A program made the translations under genes and the position numbers. The notes beneath the pieces are model-generated. The model had not been told where the DNA came from, made no database searches, and was given only the letters and a program-made list of their open reading frames with translations. From Tubiluchus corallicola (taxonomy: Eukaryota; Priapulida; Priapulimorpha; Priapulimorphida; Tubiluchidae): a stretch of DNA of 64,000 bases. Positions within the stretch are counted from its first letter, which is position 1; every line of letters begins with the position of its first letter. This document shows, in pieces, positions 1-12,200 of the stretch. The stretch is from assembly GCA_030141605.1 (NCBI GenBank), contig JAQGDQ010000528.1, positions 89,365 to 153,364 on the forward strand. Direction: 5' to 3'.

Positions 1-144
1 AGCAATTTTACGGCAATGCACAAATTCGAAAATCACCAAAAAAAGGTAAGTTATTTACTTCATAAGTTTCTTCTGTTTATAAGTTCTCAAACACCAGTAG
101 GTTCTACACGAGTATGTTAAACAAATGCAAAGCAGGGAGTTTAC

Positions 145-258
145 CTGTTTCACAATGATTGCCTGTATAACCTGTTTTACAAGTACAAGAAAAACCACCG
201 TCTTCGTTTCTACATGTGCCCTCGTTTAGACATGGACTATCTGAACATTCATTGATAT
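145..258 (-). CDS. Gene 1 exon: EGF-like domain 6 (last visible)
   Basis: A 114-bp phase 1-1 exon encoding [10 protein letters not shown], a [11 protein letters not shown] core and HCETG, with six cysteines. It lies in the first unit of the tandem duplication. Further EGF, stalk and membrane exons of gene 1 should lie left of the window. Confidence 0.87.
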
Positions 259-3200
259 CTAAAATGTAATGAAAGTGTAATTATTGTAAATGATTTGATG
301 GATAAGAGTGTTTGCTAGATCAAATAAGTATGCAAGAACGTAATAATTGGGACCTGTTAATAAACAGTAATCATCAATATATTCAAGTTTGTTTGTTTGT
401 CTTGGCTTTCGTATCGCTTTTTAAAACTTAGTAATGTCGGAATATAAACTGCAGATTTTGCAAACTCGAAAGGTGCTTAGATTCAGGTATTTCAGATAAA
501 CCTACTTGAGTTACACAGTAAAGTTAGTACTAGTGACCTTGGAGCATCAACGAATTACAAGCTATATTTCCCGGCACAGGAATAAAAGCCAACTTTTTGT
601 TATGTGTGACCAGAGTGTTGGATCTCAAAAAGACTATAATTATCTTCAAACCTGCTTTGGGAAAAATAGTTTTTTGCTGTTGATCGAGTGATTAATATTT
701 CCTGGATAAAGTGATTTTTTTCTAGAACAGAAGAAAAAACAAAAACTACCACATAATAAAATAACAATGTAGTCAGAAACAACAGTGACAACTGCAGAAA
801 TGAAGTGAGCTGTTCCCTGTTTATGCCTAAATTTATTTTGCAAAAGGTTTTAACATGACAAACTTTTAGCGAAATATTGATAGGCTTCAACTTTGCTAAT
901 ATTTTTCCCCTCTCATTGTTTCTGTCACAAGTGGGCTGCAACATTTTTGACATTGATTTATAACTAGCAATTCTGCAACATAATTATTACTTGATCGATT
1001 TTTTTTGGAAAATTCAATTTAATAGTTAAAAAATAAAGACAGTTTGACCTTCAAAAGGCTAAGAATTGCTATATAGTACTTTTTATCAAAATATCATTAC
1101 AAACAATATAGAAAATTAAGTATCTTTAAGTTTTAGCTGTTTCATTTTAGGCACTAAAAGGTTGATACAAATTTTCAATTAGCATCCTCACACCTCAGAC
1201 ACACCTCACCAAAGATCAGTAAACAACACCGGACACCGGTAACCAAAAAAGCTGTCTGTACTACATATGTCGTTCTCGCTTACTTGCGCCAAATGTGCGA
1301 AACCTAGCAATTTTACGGCAATGCACAAATTCGAAAATCACGAGAAAAAGGTAAGTTATTTACTTCATAAGTTTCTTATGTTTATAAGTTCTCAAACACC
1401 AGTATGTTCTACATGAGTATGTTAAACAAGTGCAAAGCAGGAAGTTTACCTGTTTCACAATGATTGCCTGTATAACCTGTTTTACAAGTACAAGAAAAAC
1501 CACCATCTTCGTTTCTACATGTGCCCTCGTTTAGACATGGACTATCAGAGCATTCATTGATGTCTAAAATGTAATGAAAGTATAAGTAAATGATTTGATG
1601 GATAAGAGTGTTTGCTAGATCAAATAAGTACGCAAGAATGAAATAATTGTGACCTGTTAGTAAACAGTAATCAACAGTTTATTCAAGTTTGTTTGTTTTG
1701 GCTTGGATTTCGCTTTTTAAAACTCAGTAATGTAAGAATATAATTTACAGATTTTGCAAACTCGAAAGGTGCTTAGATTCAGATATATTAGATAAACCTA
1801 CATGAGTGACACAGCAAAGTTAGTACTAGTGACCTTGGAGCATCAACGAATTACAAGCTATATTTCCCGGCACAGGAATAAAAGCCAACATTTTGTTATG
1901 TGTGACCAGAGTGTTGGATCTCAAAAAGACCATAATTATCTTCAAACCTGGGTTGGGAAAAATAGTTTTTTGTTGTTGACCGAGTGATTAATATTTCCTG
2001 GATAAAGTGATTTTTTTCTAGAACAGGAGAAAAAACAAAAACTACCACATAATAAAATAACAATGTAGTCAGAAACAACAGTGACATCTGCAGAAATGAA
2101 GTGAGCTGTTCCCTGTTTACGCCTAAATTTATTTTGCAAAAGGTTTTAACATGACAAACTTTTAGCGAAATATGGATAGGCTACAATATTTTTGACATTG
2201 ATTGATAACTAGCAATTCTGCAACAATATTATTACTTAATCGATTTTTCTCGGAAAATTCAATTTAATAGTTGAAAAAATAAAGACAGTTTGGCCTCCAA
2301 AAGGCCAAGAATTGCTATATAGTACTTTTCATCAAAATATCATAACAAACAATATAGAAAATTAAGTAGCATTAAGTTTTAGCTGTTTTATTTTAGGCAC
2401 TAAAAGGTTGATGCAAATTTTTAATGAACATCGTCACACCTCAGACACACCTCACCAAAGATCAGTGAACAACACCGGACACCGGTAACCAAAAAAGGTG
2501 TCTGTACTACATATGTCGTTTTCGCTTAGTTGTGCCAAATGTGCGAAACTTAGCAATTTTACAGCAATGCACAAATTCGAAAATCACCAGAAAAAGGTAA
2601 GTTATTTACTTCATAAGTTTCTTCTGTTTATAAGTTCTCAAACACCAGCAGGTTCTACACGAGTATGTTAAACAAGTGCAAAGCAGGAAGTTTACCTGTT
2701 TCACAATGATTGCCTGTATAACCTGTTTTACAAGTACAAGAAAAACCACCGTCTTCGTTTCTACATGTGCCCTCGTTTAGACATGGACTATCAGAGCATT
2801 CATTGATATCTAAAATGTAATGAAAGTATAAGTAAATAATTTGATGGATAAGAGTGTATAAGTACGCAAGAACGCAATAATTGTGACCTGCTAGTAAACA
2901 GTAATCATCAGTTTATTCAAGTTTGTTTGTTTGTTTTGGCTTGCATTTCGCTTTTTAAAACTCAGTAATGTAAGAATATAATTTGCAGATTTTGCAAACT
3001 GGAAAAGTGCTTAGATTCAGATATTTCAGATAAACCTACATGAGTGACACAGTAAACTTGGTACTCATAACTGTGGTGACATTAATATTTTTATTCTCGT
3101 GGCTGATTAACATACATTTCAGAATACATCGGGCAATAATGTGTGCATTAAATTTTTGTTTTCCAGTTTAAACAAAAAATACTATGAAATTACTGCAAAA

Positions 3201-6200
3201 TCACCTTCAATGACAATGGTTAACATCTACACTGCTGAAAGGCAAATGAGCCTGGTGCAAATTATATTAATTCCACGCGAATGCAAGTTAAAAAATCATA
3301 ATTACAACTACATGTAAAATATAAAGATACGTGGAAAGACACATCACCAGAAATTTTATACAATATTAGTTCGCATAAAACAATAAGTAATATGCAGTTA
3401 GTACACAATGGTTTCACTAAATTTTTGAAGATTATAATCGAAAAAATAATAAAATTGACTATGATGCTATAAAATTTAACCCGTGTTTAAGTTGTTTGTT
3501 TTAGTGTTCAATCATTCTTTAAACCCTCTTATACTGTTTTTCTTTTCTTAAACTGAATTCATGTAGGCTTGGCTTCTTTATGTAATTCTCTACCGACAGG
3601 GCTATTTTACCTTGGCTGTTGGCAGTCTGTTCTTGGTTAAGAAAGTTTTTTTGTTGTTTACCATTTATTTATCATGAGTATTACAGTCCTGAAGTAAGTG
3701 TATTTCTTGTAACACAGCATCACTTTATTATTATTATTATCAGCGTCATATATTTCTATATATTGTAAGGCTTTTTGTTACAAATAAAATGTAATAAAGC
3801 TACTCACACAAGAATTTTCACTCTCGCAAGGTGCATTAAAATGTGTGTTAAAACTGATCACCTGGAGGTATTCTTCTTGTTGCTATTTTTATTTATTTTG
3901 TTGCAACGGGTACAGCAATTTTTTTAAAATATAATTTAAAATAGAGTGTATGTTTAGTATGTTTAGGGAGTGTGAAATTATTATACTTTTTGACTTACAC
4001 AAAAGTTGTACATGTACAATTGTTTTATTGTAGTTTGCTTGTCTGGTGGTGAAATAAACTGTGTTTGAATTTGAATATAAGTTAGTATAAAATAACGTAA
4101 AACACAATACAAAGTTAGTACACAATAGTTTAAATAAATTTTATGGAGAGTATAATTGAAATGAAGAACAAAATTCACTATGCTACAGTGAATTTTATCG
4201 TCTGCTGGCATCCTTCCATTTGTAACTCAGTCACACAAAAATAAAATAGATTTTATTGAAATCTTTGTAGAAATAGTTTGTCTCAGTACCAATGTGTTAC
4301 AATAAAAGAAAAGTGGAGTAAGTAGTGACAAAGATGACGTTGGCATGTTGAAAGTTATTGTGTAACCATGTTTATTGTGAAAGTTAACATTTTTGCAACA
4401 TCTTTAACAAGAAATCAGCTAGAGTTTATGATTTTTGACCGAATCTATGTACAGTGTTGATTCTTTAAGTTATAGTGCTACACCAATATTATGGTAAAAC
4501 AATATTATGATGTTTATGTTTTTGTTATTATAAAACATAATTATGATGTTTACAAGAAAAAAAGTTATTAACCACATAATAATAACATAAGTGTTTCAAT
4601 GAATAATAACGATGAAATACTTGCAAGTGCAGCTGGTAACACTGAAAAATTGCCACAAAATGATCAATATATCAGGAATTTATATCTTCGAATTGTTAAG
4701 AAGCAACGTCTAAAATGTTATATCAAAATGATGATTATCGAAATAACAACTCTATTGTTTAAGATATTTTAAAAGTTAAAACATATTTTAATTTTCCTAG
4801 TCGCACTATTGAAAACCTCACAAACATCACAATTTACAAAATATTCACTTATATTCATTTATACAATTTCACTTCCAGTACGACGTTCATGAAAAATGAA
4901 TGCAATATGTGACATTTACTTGCCTGTTTCGCATTGCCTGCCTGTATATCCTGACTCACAAGTGCATGAAAAACTGTCAGTTCTTCTTGTGCATGTGCCT
5001 CCATTTTGACAGGGATCAGGATAGCATGGATTTAATTCTAAAGGTTAGTAAAATACATTGTTTAATTTAATTTGTAATTTTTTATTTGCACATTTGACAA
5101 CATTTTGACAGAAATTTAATACAATATTAGTTCGCATAAAATAACAAAAACTACAATACACAGTTAGTACTCAACGGTTTACATAAATTTATGGAGATTA
5201 TAATTGAAATAAAGAATAAATTTGACTATTATACAATAAAATTTAAGATGTGTGTCAAGGATTTTAGGTTGGTTGTTTTATTGTTCATTCATTTTAAACC
5301 CCCTTACACTGCCTTTCTTTTTTTTAAACTGTATTCATGTTGGTTTGACTTGTCATGTCATGTTCTACTGACAGCGCCAGTTTACCTGTTGGCAGTCCGT
5401 TCTTGGCTAAGAAAGCTGTTGTTGTCTACTCCTTTAAGCCAATTATTTGTCAAGAGTAGTACAGCCATTATGCAAGTTTATTTCTTGTTGCTCAGCGTCA
5501 CTTTACTATTATTATCAGTGTCACGTTATTTTCTATCGTATTAGTTACCGAAATTTTTGAAATGTTTTTCCATTTTTTGTTGTTTTTGTTAACAATTGTC
5601 TTGTAAAAACGCGAAATTGTTCAATTATTTTCAGAGTGGCTGTATTCATTTTTTTTAATATTTCAAATGCTATAAATAAAATATGTGTTAAGTGTAACAA
5701 GTAGTATAAATAGAAAAATGCATTTTAAGTTTTCAGCAAATCAGGAACTAACAAACTAATGAAAATTAAATAAACATTTTAGCACAGTTTGAACGAACAG
5801 CCTCTTCTGGGAGTGCATTGTACAACGATATTGTATGTACAAAAATACTTTATCTTACAACTTTACAGCAACGTGGCAGGAACAATTTGTATGAGCGGCC
5901 CAGAATGGAGTTGCTGCTAAAGTGAAACAACTACTAAATCAGTTAACATCGATCAAGTTTGAATCAGTTCCCACAGTTTTATAAAGCATAGTTCAAACAT
6001 CTTAGTTCTAAAGTTTAAGTTTTGAAGTTACAAACCTACGATTGTACAGGTACCATGTCCTAGATGACTGACCGAGCAAGGGGCAAGTGAATTCTCTCTG
6101 TACTTTTTCTAGTCTGTCATTTGAACTCATATAGGCCTGAGTGCATTTGATAATAATGAAAGGGTTCCAAACGGTGGAACAGTATTTAAAAATCTGGCGA

Positions 6201-9200
6201 ACATAAACACACTATGCTATAGTTAAAGTATCAACGTCACGAAGAACAAAACTCTCAAATGGAACTTCTTCCTTTTCACTCTTTCTGTTTCTGTTTCTTT
6301 TTCTATTTCCCTTTCCTTTTTTCTATTTCTTTCTCTTTTCCTTTTTTCTCCTTTACTTTCTCGTCCCTTTCTTGTTCTGTTTCACTTTTACTTTCGCTTG
6401 TCCTTTCTCTTTCTATTTCACTTTTTCTTTTCTTTTTCCTACAATGTTGTTATTTTTTTCACAAAAGGTAGCAAAAAGATGAAACTTGTTACTCACCGTT
6501 CTCACAAAAAGTACCTGTAAAACCAGATTTACAAGTGCAGTTAAAGTAACTGGGCCCATCATTGCAGGTGGCATCGTTTTGGCAAGGTTGAGAAAAACAC
6601 TCGTTGTAATCTAGGAGTTTACAATAAAACAATTACAGTTTAAATTTAGTTTTAGCCAATGCAATTTTGCAACATTTATTAGTGAACAATCTTTTGTTAG
6701 TAATCCTCTCTCATGTGTAAAAAGTGGAGGAAAACATGATTTTTTACGTCGTATGTTTATTAAGAAGTATGTAGTAAATGATTGTTTTAGTTATTTTAAC
6801 CATAATCAATGTAAAAATATGGTCAAATATGCAATTTGTAAAGTTATCATAACAGAATATCAACATAGGGCCTTAAAACACTCAAAATACCAAAGTTAGT
6901 AATGAATAAATTTATAAGACTGGCAAATACTCAGCCAATTTCTAGCTTTTAAATAAAGTGCCAAACCTTATCCTGGATAATATTAATTTTACATCTGACC
7001 CAATATTCGGTCTTTGATTTGCTTACCTCAAATTTTAGGTTTACAAGTACTTAATGTCATTAATACGCTAACACAAATGACAAAAATATAGAGATTTCTC
7101 ATAAAGTTACTATATCAAGACCTGCATTTCAGTTTCAACAATGCTAATGTTTGTTTAACAGGCAAAGTTCAAGGTTACATTTAAGCTAGTTTACGCCTTA
7201 TACTAACCCGACAAACCGAACCAGAAAAGTATACTGCATTAAAGCTCCAAAACTCATAATTACCATACCGTATCCACAAGTAGGTCCAAGAAAACCCAAT
7301 CGACAGGTACAAGTATAATAACCAACTTCATCATTGCATGTGCCTCCATTTTGACAAGGATTTGAATCACATTCTTCCCAATCTAGAATTCATTCGAAGA
7401 ATAAGAATTTATTATCATAATAGTACATTGTTATTGATGCACTGTAACATATTTTTACATACTTACTTTTTTACATTTCTTTTCACATATTAGTCAGAAC
7501 CATACCAGTTGTGTCTTTCTAATTCACATATTATGTACCTTATAGTATGTCCTTATAATGAATGTCGTTATTCAAAATATGCCTCGTTCTCTTTGCATTG
7601 TCGTGCTATTGACTAGTCCAAAATAAAAAAATGAATAATTTTGAATAAAACGGTCTTCCTGCTCAGTGTTTTTAGTCAGGAAAGTTTGATATTCTGTAAG
7701 ACATACTTCAAAGATGTGCGTGCTATTTACCACCACTATTTTCTAGTTTATGCTTTATGGTAAAGCTTAGAATGCTTTTGGACTGTTTTGATGTTACAGA
7801 ATGAAACTAGTGGCATTTCACAGTTTAATATTTTCAAAAGCTAGTGTAATAAGATAATGCTCATTTGAAGCTTTGCAAAAGACAGCATTAATGCTCTGAA
7901 TATGTTTAGGTGAAAAAATTATATATTGGTCATATTTTATACATGAGAAGCTGACCTTTGAAAAAGCATTATTACCAGAGAAATTTTCAAAGTTCATATT
8001 TTCTTCTCCTGTGTTCAGTTTGCACTTATTTTTTTGTAAATATCCAAGTTTTGGTTCGATTCTTAAACTTCCTTATTGGCTTAGCATATATGCATTATAA
8101 TATTATGCTATTTTTAATACAGAAATAAAGCATAGTTTAAGAGCAATAGGACATTTGTCATTTTGAAAAATTTACATTGGACTTGTGCTGCTAGTAACCA
8201 TCCCAGAGAGATGTTCTGTTGCTAGAAAAACTACCTGTTTTACACACAAAGGATTCCCAAATTATGTTAATTAAGAGTAAGAAGCTGAACGGGCGATGAC
8301 GTAGAGACATATGATATTTTTATGTGTGCCAATAAAACGTGATTGAACGTGAAATCCAAATTGACTGATTTATTATCCCTTTTGGCTAATTGGGGAGTTT
8401 GTTAGAAATTTCCAACTTACATACACATCACCTTAAAAGATAGCAAATACATTTTCTGTCTCGTGACACAATTTTGAGGAAAGGCAGAATTTGTTAGAAA
8501 AATATTACATAGAAATATTAGATTATCAAAATTTACCAACTGTGAGATCAGCAACGTGTCTTGTCAGCCATCCTGGAATATCTTTGTCACTCTCAAAAAG
8601 CCAGTAACCTCCTACATCATCTTTCTCTACCATTTTTATAAGGGAAGTGATATTGTAGCAGGTACGGAGTCCACGCTGAGTGATATCTAATCTTCCCATT
8701 ACGTGGGTCTCTCCAGGAACACCTGCTGTCTTGACATAATCACAGTGTGCACTTTTCACTTTATCAGCAAATAGACATTTATATGATTCTTCTGCATATG
8801 CATGTGATACTCGCCACCAGTAGAACTTTCGTTCTTTCCAACTTTCGGTACTCTGCTCAGATTTACAAAAGTCAAGCGACATTACAACTTTTTCACCGAG
8901 CCATCCAACAAACTGTTTAGTTTCTTCTGCAATATAAAGTATTCATTCTATAATAAGCGTTTTCATAGTTCAGTGATCGATGATGATCCTGAAAAGGTCA
9001 AATTTAAGTGCACCAGGCAACTATTTGTGTACAATTGACAACACCTCGCTGTTCCTGCTGTTGTAATGCTAGCGGTTTTAAAAGCTAGCTAGAACCTTAC
9101 CTAGTTCATTTTTTTTCTTGTTCCTAATCTAGATCCTGTTACGCACAGACTAATGCATAATTATATAAATTCCGCGAAAAACAACTGAAGCTGAGTTTAC

Positions 9201-12200
9201 ACATGTCACGTGACGGTTGTAAGTAAGAAGCGTTACTGTGGTACGCGTAAGCTTTGACGTAGAGCAACTGTATGAACGCACAGCAAAATTGTGAACCCTT
9301 CTTGGATGTGTGGTCGTGCTTACAAGTAGTGCTACTACTGGCAGTAAGAGATTATCAGCAGGCCAATCCAGCTGTCCAGGATGTCTGTAGATTTAGAATA
9401 TGCAAGAAAGTAAAAATAAAGAACTCGTAGCATAAAGAAAATTTTCCCAAAGCGACGTAAAGTGTGACTGAAAAATCGTGTTTACGCTTGTGAAAAAAGT
9501 TTCTGTATTTCAAACACGATGAGTAATGGGAAAGCAAGGAGAGGTTTATGAAAAGCTTCGTCATTTAACACTAGAAGGACCATCAAATTAATTGAGTCTA
9601 TAGGAAATAGAAGCAATTTATGTGGTCTTTCTAGGAAGCAGCCTCTTTTAAACAAGATTAAAGTAACATTTCAGTGCTGAAATTCTGTGCAATGGTAATT
9701 AGAACAAAACAAGGAAAAGTAATAAAAATAGAAAAATATAAATAACAAATGTACAAACAACATTGTCAAAACCCTAACTTTCAACAAACAACATCAACAG
9801 TAGAAACAGCATTAGCCATTGAGAGCTACTCAACGCTCTTAGTGTTGGCTGACGTATACAAAGTGGGCAGAGAAAGCAGAATTTACCCATTCCAAGTGTT
9901 GACTAGGTTCAGGTATGTTACCGTATTTTGTGTTTTAAACTTCAGATGAGCAGGCAGCCAAGGCTGATAATTTAGAACTGACTGAAAAGTTTGATATTAA
10001 TTTCAGATTAGATTGTTAGTTTTAATGAATGTATATTGTCACTTGTATATCTGATGAAAAAATGGATTTTAGCAGGTGACACATTACCTGTCAGACGAAT
10101 TATGCACTTGCAGATCAAAACATTACAATAAATTACATGTTTAACAAGGAAGGTTTGCCCATGAAGCATTTCTAAAACCTATTTTTTTCTTGTATTTTTC
10201 TAAGACAAAAATTTCACAGTATTTTAGCAAAAGTCTTTCATCGACATTTTTTGCTATATTTTATGTTTAAAAATTTTTACCTGTATTTACACAGTCAACA
10301 GAAAATTCGGACAGTTCGGCAGAGTGCTTAGCTCTAGGCCAACTACACCCCACTACGTCTGAATTCTTATCACGTCCTGCTTTCGTCCATTTCAGGCTAC
10401 AGTCACAGACCATTCGATTCCCTAAAAAATAATCACATAATCATCTAAATGTTATAAACAAAATTTCTACACTTGATCTGAAGTCATGCTGTAACCAAAA
10501 ATGTATAATATTGTTACGAAGGCAGATTATGACCAACCCCCTAATGTTAGTAATGGGTATGGTTGAGAAGCCCAGTAATGCAAATGTACCTATATAAAAC
10601 AGATTGCATGCCGTAATTTGACTATTCCAACCTGGCCTTTCTGTCTGTAAGGGTGAATGCTATAGGTTTGCTGATTTTTATACAAAAGTCTGTTCACATG
10701 TCATGGAGCTACTGGTTGTGCATTAAAGTTTATTTTGCATTCGTATTCTTTTTACTTTTCTCGTCTGCTGTAAAGTATTTCACAACTTGTATGCCGCTCG
10801 ATACATTCTGAGGAGACGGATCGGCGCAAAGGAACCCGAATCCTGTATCCCTCATCTGACACCAGTGTAACGGATTCGGGTTCCTTTGCGGATCCGTCTC
10901 AGGATGTATAGAGTGGCATACAAGTTATGAAATACTTTACAGCAGACGAGAAAAGTAAAAAGAATACGAATGTAAAATAAACTTTAATGCACAACCAGTA
11001 GCTCCATGGCATGTGAACAGACTTTGGTATAAAAATCAGCAATCATACAGCATTCACCCTTACAGACAGAAAGGCCATGTTGGAATCATAAAATTACGGG
11101 ATGCATTCTGTTTTATACAGGTACATTTGCATTACTGGGCTTCTTCAACTATACCCATTACTAACATTAGGGGGTTAGTCAAAATCTGCCTTCGTAACAC
11201 TATGATTTTTTCAGTTAAAGGAATGGCCTAATCACACCATTATCTCAATCTTAAAAATATCAAAATTACTATTTAATCATTCCGCTATTTGACAGACCAT
11301 CATAAGTTCTCATTACCTGAACACAATAAGCCTTTTCACAGTTTCAACCCTTGTGCGCACGGGTAATTGCTGTAGGTCAAAGGTTAGATGTACCGCAGCA
11401 ACGTGTCTTAACTACAACTGTCACACGACATGTGGGCAAAGCAAAGCTATCAGCAGCTTCAGTTCAGTTCAGTTCAGTTCAGTTCAGTTGTTTTACGTGG
11501 AGTTTACTTAATAATGCATTAGTCTGTACGTGGAATGATTTACTGGAGGGATCTTGCTTGGAAGCAAGAAAAATGAAGCTGTTCAAACTGCTACTTTTAA
11601 AATGCATGGGTTGTCAAGTGTTGTCAAATGTAAGCAAATGCGTTTTCTGGTGCACACTTAACCTCCGAGCTATTCACGATCATCATCGATTGCTGGAACT
11701 GTGAAAAGGCTTCCTTCATTTGAATGGCAAGCTTTTACTTAGAACCCTTGCCAGTGTCTGAAACGCATGCAACAATTATCTAAAATGATTTATTTAACAA
11801 ACAAAATTGAATCTACCAGCTAGATTAATTTTCACAGCATTACGATTGTCGTTGAAGAAATCAGGCTGCTGGAGGATCTTTATTCTGCTATGAGTTATAC
11901 TAAGATCAGTGAATTGTGATTGATCTGATAAGTCCAACTCAAGTGCTGTCAAATTCTGATTTCTAGTTATAAGAAGTTCACGAAGAGATGTCAGTTTACA
12001 AAAAGCTCTTTTATGTATACTTTGAAGCCAGAAATTAAAACTGATTGTCACGAATTCCACGCCACCATATATAGAATTTTCTCCTAGATGTCTCAATTCT
12101 GTTAAACTTATAGTGAGCTTTGAAGGCGATAGGTCTTGCAAAAATTTCTCTGGTAATTTTTTGTTTCTGTAATAAGTAATGGAAAGATGTGCTATTAACC

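Larger units (their letters stand above)
1..3058. repeat. Tandem segmental duplication carrying an EGF exon (2.4 copies)
   Basis: Three head-to-tail units start at 1, 1306 and 2552, each opening with the same AGCAATTTTAC motif. The first two are about 1305 and 1246 bp; the third loses similarity near 3058. Each carries one EGF exon with its intron DNA, so gene 1's stalk grew by whole-unit duplication. The short opposite-strand ORFs near 506 and 1802 are repeated intron sequence. Confidence 0.85.

Noticed and set aside
506-2139. Repeated short ORFs (61-65 residues) on both strands
   Set aside because: Conserved only because the intron segment is tandemly duplicated; no domain, and copies differ without regard to codon position.
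11013-11231. 72-residue ORF
   Set aside because: It is the right arm of the foldback MITE.
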